Source of the DNA: Pelargonium nanum
Lineage: Eukaryota; Streptophyta; Magnoliopsida; Geraniales; Geraniaceae
NCBI GenBank assembly: GCA_036897485.1
Contig: JAYMTF010001902.1
Location: 1-20,719, forward strand
DNA: 20,719 nt
Reading direction: 5' to 3'
Numbering within the stretch: the stretch's first letter is position 1; the number at the start of each line of letters is the position of its first letter. Made by a program: the position numbers and the translations under genes. Below, in pieces: positions 8,789 to 18,470 of this stretch. The notes under the pieces were generated by a model. That model saw nothing but the letters and a program-made list of their open reading frames with translations. It did not search any database and was not told the DNA's origin.

Positions 8789-9128
8789 TTAGATTTGAAT
8801 CTTCACAGAGGTCGATGAGCCACCTAGCATGTCCACCTTGGGATCTGAAAGGACACTGTCCACTTCGGATTTGACCAAGCGCGGATGCACATGTTGGAGG
8901 CGGAGCACCGAGAGTTTGAGAACTCTTAAAGAGGCCTGGCTGAGATCATGATCTCTATAGATAAACAAATGGCCAAGGGTTTCATGAGGGTCCTGGGTTG
9001 TGTCAACCCTTATGTTTAGGAGGACTTTGAGTTCACATGCCGGACATGTCAATGTTTTGGGACAAGAAGAAAAGGCCCGTGGAGGAGGCTTTCGCTCCTA
9101 GTGTTGGTGATGATGTTGATCGTAAATC
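8789..9128. other. unrecognised, moderately GC-rich stretch
   Basis: The stretch has coding-like composition, but all frames are short on both strands. On + the frame near 8811 reads EVDEPPSMSTLGSERTLSTS and stops after about 50 codons. A neighbouring frame gives a helical ARMHMLEAEHREFE segment. I recognise no family; a decayed transposon gag or transposase segment is the most likely source. Confidence 0.3.
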
Positions 9129-9430
9129 CCAATTTGGTCTCTGAAATTCTTTTAACACATAATGGTCCTTGAACTTTCGTGTTTGAACCCAATTTGGTCC
9201 ATAAATTTTTTTTGACCAAAAATAGTATTTGAACTTTCAAATATGGACCCAAAATGGTCATTTCCATTAGAGGTTATATAAAAAGTTCATGACCAAATTG
9301 GATCCATATTTGAAAGTTCAGGGACCAAATTGGGTTCATATTTAAAAAAATTTGGACTATTTTAAGTCAAAAAATAGTTTATGAATTAAAATGGGTCCAA
9401 ACACGAAAATTCATGAATCATATTGAATCT
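9129..9430. repeat. foldback repeat built of AATTTGGTCC/TGAACTTTC units
   Basis: The left arm (about 9129-9266) carries CCCAATTTGGTC, TTGAACTTTCGTGTTTG and TTGAACTTTCAAATATGGA. The right arm (about 9280-9430) carries their inverse forms, GACCAAATTGGATCCATA, TTTGAAAGTTCAGGGACC and CCAAACACGAAAATTCAT. The arms are imperfect inverted copies over more than 110 bp around a short centre near 9270. Such AATTTGGTCC-TGAACTTTC elements are common in plant genomes. A degenerate relative lies at 18390-18470. Confidence 0.75.
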
Positions 9431-9439
9431 TTTACCTAT

Positions 9440-9831
9440 TTTAAACTACATGTCCCAATTAACGAAGAAAGTAACATGAACTGACGCTACGGACTATTTA
9501 AGTCAAGATCAAATTTGAGGTTTTTACAAAAAGAAAAAAAGCAATAATAAAAGAACTGGCTAATACCACCAAGCGTGTGTGTCAGCTAGTAAGGAGTTGT
9601 TTGACACTGTTCTGATCGACCCACTTTAAAAACCACATGGTTACCACTCAACACATCCTTGGTGGTGGTAGTGTAGGAGACCACTTTGGTGCGGTAAGGT
9701 GCCAAAAGCCCTAGGCTAGGGTTAAGAGGCATTGTCTCTTTCCTGAACACTATTGTTTCCTTGTTCAAGCTTGTGTATATATCTCTTGTAAAGATTACTT
9801 TGACCATTGCCTATCAAAAAAAAAAAAAAAA
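9440..9831 (+). repeat. unassigned stretch ending in an A16 tract, possible retroposon tail
   Basis: No gene is seen. CATTGCCTATC followed by sixteen A residues (9816-9831) looks like the 3' end of a LINE or SINE inserted on the + strand. AACCACATGGTTA (near 9630) and AACTATATGGTTA (after the A run) agree at 11 of 13 positions and might be a worn target duplication. If so, the insert is under 200 bp. It lies about 400 bp upstream of the LONRF-like gene. Confidence 0.35.
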
Positions 9832-9916
9832 CTATATGGTTAAAACCAAAAAAGAAAAAGAAAAAAGAACCGGCTAATATAAATGGCCTCAACCTCAACA
9901 GCATCGCATCTATCCA

Positions 9917-9924
9917 TATAAAAT
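9917..9924 (+). promoter_or_regulatory. TATA-like box of the LONRF-like gene
   Basis: TATAAAAT lies 330 bp upstream of the start codon and about 80 bp before the (TC)n leader tract. It would place transcription start near 9945-9955. A second TATA-like word lies near 9874. No transcript data support the choice. Confidence 0.4.
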
Positions 9925-9941
9925 AATGAATCCACTGGTAA

Positions 9942-9947
9942 GGCCCA
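9942..9947 (+). promoter_or_regulatory. GGCCCA (site II-like) element
   Basis: GGCCCA is the site II motif common in promoters of plant housekeeping genes. It lies close to the inferred start of transcription. A six-base match is weak evidence on its own. Confidence 0.3.
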
Positions 9948-9998
9948 CGATGGTTGCCAATTGGACTCAGAGACGAAGCTGAGACGGAGACGAAACAC

Positions 9999-10001
<3 letters not shown>

Positions 10002-10034
<33 letters not shown>
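10002..10034 (+). repeat. (TC)16 microsatellite in the 5' leader or core promoter
   Basis: About 16 TC units run without interruption, followed by a short GT tract (10043-10053). CT-rich tracts near the transcription start are frequent in plant promoters and leaders. Length here is likely variable between individuals. Confidence 0.85.
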
Positions 10035-10037
<3 letters not shown>

Positions 10038-10126
10038 CCAAAGTGTGTGTGTGAGTGAGTCCTCTCAAAGTCTTCGATTCTAGAGAGAGAAAAGCGAGCA
10101 AAGACGTAATCCAATTTGGTCCAAGC

Positions 10127-10132
10127 ATGTAA
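10127..10132 (+). promoter_or_regulatory. minimal start-stop upstream ORF (ATG-TAA)
   Basis: ATG is followed directly by TAA in the predicted 5' leader, 121 bp before the main start. The final A of TAA is also the first base of the next ATG (10132). The same AUGUAA unit in the Arabidopsis NIP5;1 leader causes boron-dependent ribosome stalling and mRNA decay. Whether it acts here depends on transcription starting upstream of it. Confidence 0.55.
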
Positions 10133-10215
10133 TGAGGGACGCACAGACGCACACGACGCTCCTCTTCCTCCTCCTCCATCTCAATATCACTCTCACATTC
10201 ACTCTCTCCAATTAA
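10132..10215 (+). CDS. 27-codon upstream ORF
   Basis: This upstream ORF starts inside the stop of the preceding ATG-TAA unit and ends at TAA (10213-10215), 32 bases before the main ATG. The peptide begins MRDAQTHT and continues through a leucine-rich stretch; I recognise no conserved peptide family. It is in a different frame from the main ORF and does not overlap it. Any effect would most likely come from reinitiation or ribosome loss. It could be incidental. Confidence 0.35.
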   Translation: MRDAQTHTTLLFLLLHLNITLTFTLSN

Positions 10216-10247
10216 TCTCTAACCTCTCTCTCATTCCTCATCGCTCC

Positions 10248-13200
10248 ATGTCTTCTCCTGGACTGCCGTCGCCGTCCGACCCTCTCGACGATGTCCAAGA
10301 CTACAACATTCCGGTGACCTCTCCATCTCCATCTCTCTCTCGCTTTTCCTGAATTTATTTACTTGTTTATGGAGTGTTTGGTTAGTGAGAAAATGTAGTT
10401 TAAGAATCGCCATCAAGTTTTCGTGAAATTGTTCAACAGACGAGTCTAAAGCATCCAAATCCAGAACCTCAATTCGACTCGGCTTGATTAGAGGCAAATT
10501 TTGAGAATTTTATATTTTGTTGTTGAAGTTTTTGAATTATGAGAAATACCCTTTTCTATTTCCCGTGTTTTCTCAGGAACCAAACCAGCATTGGTATCGA
10601 TTTTGTTTGTTCTCTTTATTTTAACGTGTTCAGTATCTGAGGAGAGAGTATAAAAGACAAGGTTTTTAGTTCGTTCTCTTTCCTTTGTTTTTCTCTCTAC
10701 TTTATATGGTTCCCTTGAAATACAAGGTGAATTAAACTAATTGGAATCTCAACCTTATGTTTTATTCAGCTCATTTTACATATGCTAATTTTAGAATTTT
10801 TAAGTTGTGATGTAATGAATCTGATTCACTGATGATAGTTAATTTTTAAGTTGTGGCCTTACAGCACAGATTGATATTCTCCATTGTTTGATTTGTTTTT
10901 ATTTCAAGAATGCCTTTGTAATATGAACATAAGAAAATTAATTAAAATTGCAGCCCGATGAAGGGGAGGACTCATTGCTTACCCATGTTTATGAACTTGT
11001 GCTGAAAGGAAATGGAGCATTTCGAGAGAACTGTTTTGAACAGGTAATTTCTATATCTTCTTCTGTGTTGTTCGTCCTGTGTTTGCCTTGTTTTGATTAT
11101 TTTTTGTTAGAAACCAAATAGGAAGGGAAGGCTAAGAGCAATTGGTATTAAGATACTTTAATTTTGTTAATGTGGAGGAGTTCATGGATAAGACAGAAAG
11201 GTATAGACAATGCAGCTTAATCTAACATTAACCATCTTGTTCGAGTTAGCTATGCAGGTTGTATTTTCTCTCTGATCAGAGAAATTATGCTTAAATGCAA
11301 ACTATGGGAATATATTTGAATTAGTAATATCGTAATACTATTATGAGCCTCAATAATTTGACACTCTTTTCCCTGATGAGTATATGTGGCTCTCAGAAAA
11401 TCCTTTCTGTTTGAGTATAATATATTGATAATGGGTCAGGTTGTTTAAATTGACCCCACTTGTTATTGACTGTTTAAACTTCAACTAAGGGCTTAACCAC
11501 TAGTTTATTGCCACCTGGTAATATAAGAACTTCCAGTACTTAGCTCCAATTATGAAAAAAGGTGATCTTCAAAGTTCAACCTATGTTTCATTCTTTTTTG
11601 TCAGGGTGGCTCCTCTCTTGATTTCTTAGGCTTCATAATTTAATTTTGAGGATTTATGTTAAGTTAATTCTGCGAAGAATACGTTAGGGTTTAGGCTTTG
11701 GATGTTTTAGTCATAGCTTTGCTATCAGTGTGAGAGATACTGGAACTTCAACTTTATCATACTTTTTAACATGTCATCAACACAACTTTAGGTTTGTTGG
11801 ATTTGGTGTTTGAGGTCATCTAGTGGGGTATTGATTTGGGTGCATGAAACATGACATTTGGGAAGACCTTATGGTGTTTAAATGCAACGGAGATGTTATC
11901 CTCCATAAGATGTTGGATATTTCATCTCCTTATATTCCAGTTTCATTTTGGTCAATCCGTAGCTAATTAACGAGTTTCTTTATTCAGGCTGTCGGTTATT
12001 ACTCAAGAGCAAACAACATCAAACCAGGTGATCCTGTCATTCTTAGCAACCGTAGTGTTGCTTATATCAGGTTCTGCCTTTAAGGGTTATTTTTCACTTT
12101 TATGATTTTTCTTATCTCATATTCATGGTTGTGCAATAGATTTGTAGATGACTGTCAGACTCACTTTTTAACAGATCGATGAATTTGTTGCAATGAAAAA
12201 CTTTCTGTCTATCAGGATTAGCCAGTTTCTGAAACACCGACCTCCATCTGCATCTGAAAATAGACCATTGCACGGTCTAGAGCCTATGACACATGCTGAA
12301 GTATGGCTTCTTACCTCATTCTTTATGTAATTAAAGAGAAAATCCTTCTTAGTTTGATATACCATTGCTACACAGTAAAACTAATTCATTTTAAAATTCA
12401 GCTTGCATTAAAAGATGCTGAAAAGCTGATGAACATCCAAAGTAACTCTGTAAAATCCTATGTCCTGAAGGCCAGTGCTCTCATATTGGTAAGAATGCAG
12501 CCCGTACTCTATTTTAAGTGTTCACGTGTGTATTCATATATGCAAATGGAACTATGGATGTTAATTGGGCCTTGAAGCAAGTTTCTCGAGTAAAGGAAAT
12601 AACGTAAATATATGGCGCTTGGTTACCTGGGAACTCATATGCCTATCTCACCTTTCTATTTATGAATTATTATGTACATAGAATAGCCATTCGAAACTAA
12701 AAAATAATGCTGATCATGAAGCAATAGCATTGGCTAGGTGACTGAAATATGTTGACTAGGTGCTTATCTCTCATCGTGGTTGGTGAGATTTATTTGTATG
12801 TATTTTATCCTTGGAAAATGTGGGATTAGGAAGCCACAACCAAAATAGAGGTTGTGGCTTCGCAATAATTAATTTTTGCCGTTTCTGTTTGTTCAGTCTT
12901 TCTTTTATTGTGGCAAAATGGGTCCATTTGTTTTCAACCGTCTTTAACATGTTTGCTGGTTGGATTATTATTTCTTTTCTACTAATATTCACTTTGTAAT
13001 GAGTTTGCAGTTGGAGAGATATGAGACGGCCCGGGATGTTATCCTTTCTGGCCTTCAGGTTGACCCTTTTAGGTAATTTGTAAATGCAATGTGGAACAGC
13101 AAGCATGTTTACTTCTTATTTGCTATTTAAGGCTCTATTTATGAAAAAATTGTGTTTTGTTTGTGGTAATATGTAGCAATCATCTTCAGACATCTCTTCA

Positions 13201-16200
13201 GAATTTGGATAGAATGTCAGTTGGTTTGATGAGGAGGAGCAACCATGGGAAACCAGAACGTACTGATGATTTTGATTGCACCCTTTGCCTGAAGTTACTT
13301 TATGAGCCTATTACTACTCCTTGTGGACATTCCTTTTGCCGTAGTTGTCTATTTCAATCTATGGATCGTGGTATGTGATATGGCACTTCTGAATTGTACT
13401 GTCATTTATATTTCATTTTATTTATCTGACACGTAAAATATGGTAGGTAACAAATGTCCGTTGTGCCGAACAGTTCTATTTATTACTCCTAGAGCTTGTG
13501 CAATTAGGTCAGTTACAGCCTTACAGGTTATTCATTTTTTGAAATGATTATCTATTTTTTACTTTCTATAAATAAATTAACATAAAATTTCTTAATTTAC
13601 CAGTGTGACTCTGAATAATATTATAGAAAAGAACTTTCCAGAAGAATATGCTGAAAGAAAGTTGGAGCACGAAAGTCTGACAAACCCTGGTGTTGATTTG
13701 TTGCCTCTTTTTGTCATGGATGTGGTCATCCCATGCCAGAAGTTATTTCTCAATATATTTGAACCCCGTTATAGACTCATGGTGAGCTGGCAAATTTGTT
13801 GCTGCTAATTGTTATTTTATTCTCATTTAGTTGCACAGTTTATTGATGGTTATGTTTTAAAATTCATTTTTCCTTACATTGGCACATAAAGAGCTAATGA
13901 GCAAGGTAAAATTTCATTATTCTTTGCAACTAGTTTTAATCCTGAGGTCACCAACTTTATGTTGTGTACTAGCAACAATGCTTGATATCACACTAAATTT
14001 ACTCTATTTTCATTAATATGAATAATACAAATTGAGGGAGCTCCTCCAGTCATTTGCCCCTATATTTCACAGAAACTGGTTCCTCAATTGGTATTCCTTA
14101 GCCTTGAAGAAACTCTAATAATTGGTTTTAGATCCAAACTTAAAAACTGTTCAAGTCAATAGTTTTGAGCTATCATTAAGCATAACCAGATGGATATATT
14201 TATACTATGGTCAAACATGCAATTATGCTGTGGTTGTGGACCTATGGCTGATAGTAGGCTTAAAATCCGAAGTTATGAGAAGCAATTAATTCAGAATATG
14301 GTGCATTTCATGGAGCCGTGTGGTGAAATAGAGGAAACTACTTTTTCATCTATAAGCAGAAATACGAATGGCTCTCTTACTTAAAAGTTTATAGATCTTC
14401 ATGCTTTTACGTTGTCATCACAACTTATAAAAATTTTGTTTATTCAAATAACAGGTGAGGAGGATAATGGAGGGCAATCATCGGATGGGAATGGTAGACC
14501 ATTGTCTCTGTACTTTCTGTTTCCTTCTTTAGGTTCACTGGATCCAAAGACCCCTAACAGTTCTGGTTATTGGCTTGTCTAAATATATATAGGTTATCGC
14601 TGATTCAATGACTGGTAACCCTGCTGAATTTGGTTGTGAAGTGGAGATTACTGAGTAGGTGTATGGTCTTTATATTTTTATTTTTTTCTAATTCCTTTTG
14701 AATGTGTGCATTCACTCAGACATAAGTTGTTATTTAGTTAATTCCTTGTTCCTTGCTATGAATGAACCATCTTTAAATATGTAGGTGTGAGCCACTCCCT
14801 GATGGACGCTTCAGTCTAGAGGTGAGAATCATTATTTTATGTTCCTCAAGTACTTTGTGCTCTTATTGACATGATCCTTGCACATTTTAACTTTGTTGCA
14901 TGGAGTATATGCAGGATAGAATTAGTTGAGTTCTTGTATGAGTTATCTTCTTTTGCTTTTATTGTAATGAAGACACATCTAGTAATCTTGTGACATGCGT
15001 AGCATGTCATATTGACTTTTAAATTATAGATTAAAAAAAATTTGAAGGGAGAGAGACTAGGAAGGAGAAAAAGAAATTAGGGAGCTTTAAAGTAACGGGC
15101 TGCTTATAAGTGGAGGGCCCAAGACGAAACCAACTCTTATACCGTGTTAATTTTCACTCTAACCCAAAAGCCTAAGTTGATAAGTGGAACATCCAACTAA
15201 TATATCAAGTGGTTATTAAATTGGCATTCATTCCATGCGGTTTACATCAACTAAAGGGAAGGGAAAATGCTTCATTTATGCTTTGGGTATTGGACCAATA
15301 AATTGATGGAACGAAAAGTTGAATGGGTTATGTAACAACTTTTTAAGAAGGTAATGCTTGGTTGGATAATATTTGGTAGATGGAATACTTAAAAGGAATG
15401 TATAAACTTCAAGAAGGGAAACCCTGCAAATACCGTTGTTTGCTTCCTATTATTTTTCCATTTTAATTCTTCTAGTTCAAAACTTCAAATATGAAAGCAG
15501 CATGAAACGTGGCATCTAGTCCTTGGTAATCTTTGGGCTACACTGTTTCTTATTGGAATATTTGGGAAGTACATCTATTTAGGTATCAAATAAATAGACC
15601 AGTCATTCTTTTGGTAATGAGTATAAAAAATGTAACAGAGTTTGAAATGCTTCCATTCCAAAGGAATAGTTTAAATCCTATATTACGATAATGTTACGGA
15701 GGAAGAATCTAAACAATAGAAGTAAAAAGTTCCTTAATCCTGTAATGTGATTTTTGAAATTTGAACATCAACTCTGATCTTTTTGCAGGTTGAAAGCCGA
15801 CGGAGATTCCGTATTATCAGATTTTGGGACCAGGATGGGTGAGTTCAGGGATTATTGAGATGTTATGTACTGCTTTAGGTGCAAATATAATTTATAGTTA
15901 ATTTGTTTTGTAAAGTTGGCATACATTTGTGTAGGTATCGTGTTGCTGAGGTTGAATGGATGCAGGATATTTATCCAGCAGAGGGGACGAGGGAGAGAAC
16001 AAATGTAAGTATACTGTAACTTTAGCTTCCCATCTTTCTATCTCTCTCCTTTTGTTTTTTTGCCTCCCGAGTCCCGCATCAGTAGGAAATTAGACACATC
16101 ACTAAGTGCCTGAGCTCTTTCAGATTGGAGCCCAATAACAACATAGGCTAAACAAAAGAATGGCTTAGTCACTCATAAGCAAAACACCCATACTAGTCCA

Positions 16201-16372
16201 TCTGTCCATCATATTACATTATATATATATGAGTATCAGGAATCTCAGCCAAGAGACAAACAAAATGGATCCGGGCGGGGCGCACTGTGCCCAAAAATTC
16301 ATTGGGGCGGGTATGGGTGTAAATAGCTGATGTGGCATCACCTAATTGGCCATGATTTATTGGCTGAGAGTC

Positions 16373-16412
<40 letters not shown>

Positions 16413-18029
16413 GTAGAGTAATAAGATAATTAGTAGCATAACAGGCTTGCTGAGCTCATAAATGTACTATGAGGAGACAGTGGACATGTATTAGCAGGGT
16501 ACCAATGACGATCTGTCTGATTCACTGCCTACAATGTTTGAAAATTAGACACTGTAAGGAAATGCATTTAATCTTTGTTTGTTCCAAGGATCTAGATGGA
16601 ATGCCTATCATACACTAGAGTATTTTCACCTATGATTTGCAACAGCTCAATATCAGTGTGTGGGGCACAGGACATACATGCAAAGTGTGCATTTCAGTTA
16701 TAAAAAAAGTTTTTTCTCATTAATTTAGCTCCCATTTTATGACCTTTGCTTTAAAATGAAGTTATGTGCTACATGGATTTTATCAGTCAGAAGAAACAGA
16801 TTCCCCATTGTTCATAATCTGCATCTTTTGGGACTAATTTCTGATGTTTTCAGTTGATGGAATTGACAAATAATGCTGCGGAGTATGCTCGGTCATGGCT
16901 AAGAGGGGAAATGGAAGCAGCAAGACGTGGTAAAACTCTCAATTTTATGAACCAAGCAAGTTTTTTCTTGTTGCTTTCTGGTTTTTGGGTCAAAATCTAG
17001 TTTCAAGCAGATTTATGTTCTTCTCTGGTATATCGAGAGTCAGCCTGTAAAAGTCCCCTCAACCAAGGTTCATAATAACTTAACCCTGTATCTAAGAATC
17101 AAACTGATCTTTTCTAGTATCAGTTTTACCATAGATGACATTCTAACAAATTTATGTGAGCTTATTAACTTGTTGTTTACACTATTTAGTCGATACCTCA
17201 AAGATGTTACTGGTCACATGATTAACTGGTGTAAGAGAACAGTTAAAATACAACTTTTTTTTATAGGCAAATAGAGTAATACATATTCATAAGAAAGAGA
17301 ATACAGAAATGGCTTCAAAGTAAACAACCAGTAAACATAACAGTTACATAACTTCACAACCATGTTCGACCAAAATGGATGAAATTTAATGGAAGGGGCG
17401 TCAACTTCTAATTGGTCTTATTTCAGGGGCGTCTATGAAATTTTATATGTTTTGGTATTAATCCTTAGCTCATGATCATTTTTGTATTTTAATGTTTGAA
17501 ATCTTATTCTGGTGAAAAACAATCATGAATAGAAACCTTATTTTGGTTCAAGCAATGACAATGCCTGTAAACTCATATTTCACAGCGCTCCATTTATAGT
17601 TGCTTACTTCTTTTATTGTGTCCTGCTGTTGATGATTTTCCACTCTGTATACAGCTTCAAGAAGATGTGATACGTTCCTTAATCTGGAAGCAATGATGCC
17701 TTCTACACGGGATCCAGAGCGCTTCAGTTTCTGGGTAAGGATATTTAGCGAGTATTACAATTTCTGTAGTGCTACGAGTTATGGATTCATTTAATTGGTC
17801 ATAATACGTAAATGTCTTCAGCTTGCAACTCTTAGCGACAGGAGGCCTCATGAACGGTTGGAGCTCCTACGTATCAGAGATACGAAAGAGGTATTTGTAG
17901 ATTACAGATGGATCGGATGTAGGATAGTGAATCTTGAAAATCTAACTTTGTGTTGTCCGTTGTATGCAGAGGATACGACGTGGACTAATATTTCTGAGGG
18001 CGAAAGAACAAGGGTGCCGCGTGCAATAA
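10248..18029 (+). CDS. LONRF-type protein: TPR, RING finger and LON substrate-binding domain
   Basis: Predicted E3 ubiquitin ligase of 482 residues. Exons: 10248-10313, 10954-11043, 11988-12070, 12216-12300, 12402-12488, 13011-13072, 13177-13370, 13447-13507, 13604-13781, 14455-14493, 14593-14654, 14785-14821, 15789-15838, 15935-16004, 16854-16929, 17655-17734, 17822-17890, 17970-18029. All introns are GT-AG and phases join without a stop. Residues 32-158 form TPR-like helices ([20 protein letters not shown]), with an insertion at 81-104. A C3HC4 RING follows: C192, C195, C207, H209, C212, C215, C226, C229. The LON N-terminal (PF02190-type) domain covers about 274-463, with [17 protein letters not shown] (295-300), [15 protein letters not shown] and [10 protein letters not shown]. 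There is no AAA+ ATPase and no Ser-Lys protease domain, so it is not a LON protease. Known families: animal LONRF1-3 and plant RING-LON proteins of similar length (I recall Arabidopsis At1g18660, about 490 residues). I infer that LON or TPR binds substrate and RING recruits E2, in the cytosol or nucleus since no signal peptide is seen. The start is the only in-frame ATG in exon 1; its context (T at -3, T at +4) is weak. The coding frame appears intact. Confidence 0.93.
10314..10953 (+). other. intron 1 of the LONRF-like gene
   Basis: Phase-0 intron with donor CCG|GTGACC and acceptor AATTGCAG. It is T-rich and I see no element in it. The long first-intron position suits an enhancing intron, but no specific motif supports this. 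Confidence 0.8.
11044..11987 (+). other. intron 2 of the LONRF-like gene
   Basis: Phase-0 intron of 944 bp with donor CAG|GTAATT and acceptor TTATTCAG. No coding frame or recognisable element is inside. Confidence 0.85.
12489..13010 (+). other. intron 5 of the LONRF-like gene
   Basis: Phase-0 intron of 522 bp joining ...ALIL to LERYETAR within TPR3. It contains short open frames on both strands that resemble no known protein. GAAGCCACAACC (12830-12841) and GGTTGTGGCTTC (12850-12861) form a perfect 12-bp hairpin with an 8-base loop. Confidence 0.85.
13782..14454 (+). other. intron 9 of the LONRF-like gene
   Basis: Phase-0 intron of 673 bp between FEPRYRLM and VRRIMEGN, inside the LON domain. 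It contains a 64-codon open frame at 14190 with no family resemblance. No mobile element was recognised. Confidence 0.85.
14822..15788 (+). other. intron 12 of the LONRF-like gene
   Basis: Phase-0 intron of 967 bp, the longest in the gene. It contains a perfect 8-bp hairpin at 14991-15009 that may mark a Helitron-like end (listed separately). The stretch from about 15020 to 15700 is purine-rich and repetitive in feel, but I found no element boundaries. Confidence 0.85.
14980..15009 (-). mobile_element. possible degenerate Helitron 3' terminus inside intron 12
   Basis: On the - strand TGACATGC and GCATGTCA (15009-14991) form an 8-bp hairpin with a 3-base loop. An eight-base spacer and CTAGA follow. 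The spacing equals that of the better copy at 2852-2881, which ends CTAGT, but the last base departs from the CTRRT rule. Chance or a different small palindrome cannot be excluded. Confidence 0.25.
16005..16853 (+). other. intron 14 of the LONRF-like gene, with possible MITE
   Basis: Phase-0 intron of 849 bp. TCTCAGCCAA (16243-16252) is inverted exactly at 16360-16369, enclosing a GC-rich core with GGGCGGGGCGCACTG. That suggests a small foldback or MITE insertion, though the inverted repeat is only 10 bp. Directly beyond lies a compound microsatellite, (CT)n at 16374-16394 and (TA)n at 16395-16412. Confidence 0.6.
16374..16412. repeat. compound (CT)n(TA)n microsatellite in intron 14
   Basis: About ten CT units pass straight into about nine TA units. 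Such tracts often vary in length between individuals. Confidence 0.85.
16930..17654 (+). other. intron 15 of the LONRF-like gene
   Basis: Phase-1 intron of 725 bp. A T run followed by ATAGGCAAATAGAGTAATA (about 17259-17283) resembles the reverse complement of a LINE or SINE poly(A) end. No body or target duplication was found, so no element is called. Confidence 0.8.
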
Positions 18030-18030
18030 A
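18025..18030 (+). terminator. AATAAA overlapping the stop codon
   Basis: AATAAA spans the TAA stop of the LONRF-like gene. It matches the near-upstream polyadenylation hexamer, but a site so close would leave almost no 3' UTR. The true poly(A) site may lie further on in the T-rich stretch after 18050. Confidence 0.25.
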
Positions 18031-18389
18031 ACTTTGACAAGCTTAAGCTAAGCTATTATTAATTCATTATTCTTTTGTAACAAAGGGTTTTGCCTATATC
18101 AAAATTACCAAAGAAACCAAAAAAAATATATACATCATTTTGATTTCTTTGAATCTTTTCTACTTGTTGAGTTCCATTTTCCAGATGGTTCAGTATCCAG
18201 ATGTAGTTAGAATTGGATGCAAGGAGAATGTGAGTAGGATTTTCAAGACTCACCTCCTCACCATATCCTATTGCTTTCTATGACTTATCTATGTATCAAC
18301 CAAATAATTCAAAAATAATAATTATTTAATATATTCTAAATTTCATGTCATACAACTTAATGATAAAGATATTGGCAAAGATTATTTTG
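18031..18389. other. 3' UTR and downstream AT-rich sequence
   Basis: The first part is presumably the 3' UTR of the LONRF-like gene, whose end I cannot fix. No other gene or element is recognised. Confidence 0.4.
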
Positions 18390-18470
18390 GGTTCGTAGGT
18401 GAAAGTTCGTGGACTATTTTAAGTTCAAAATAATATATGAAAAAGTTCAAGACCAAATTAAAGTTATTAC
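18390..18470. repeat. degenerate arm of the foldback family seen at 9129-9430
   Basis: GTGAAAGTTCGTGGACTATTTTAAGTTCAAAATA and AAAAGTTCAAGACCAAATTAA match the right-arm words of the upstream foldback repeat (GGACTATTTTAAGTCAAAA and AAAAGTTCATGACCAAATTGG). No clear inverted partner is nearby, so it seems a solitary or half copy. Confidence 0.5.

Noticed and set aside
8789..9052. Minus-strand 87-codon frame that might be a gene
   Set aside because: There is no family resemblance, and composition fits the + strand equally. Kept only as an unrecognised stretch.
9722..10179. Minus-strand frames with long Arg-Glu runs
   Set aside because: The Arg-Glu repeats are the (TC)n microsatellite read on the other strand; no protein-like sequence remains beyond it.
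10116..10352. Open frame extending the first exon upstream to 10116 and downstream to 10352
   Set aside because: The upstream part begins with TTG and lacks an in-frame ATG before 10248. The downstream part reads into intron 1 past a good GT donor at 10314, and splicing there is needed to join the TPR region.
12303..12575. 90-codon open frame containing [11 protein letters not shown]
   Set aside because: Only 12402-12488 is exon; the rest is intron 4 and intron 5 sequence left open by chance.
10248..18029. ATP-dependent LON protease
   Set aside because: Only the LON N-terminal substrate-binding domain is present; the AAA+ module and Ser-Lys catalytic domain are absent and a RING finger precedes it.
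17795..18037. 80-codon open frame over the end of the gene
   Set aside because: It starts in intron 16 and reads through intron 17 and the last exon in a wrong frame. The real frame uses 17822-17890 and 17970-18029 and ends in EQGCRVQ.
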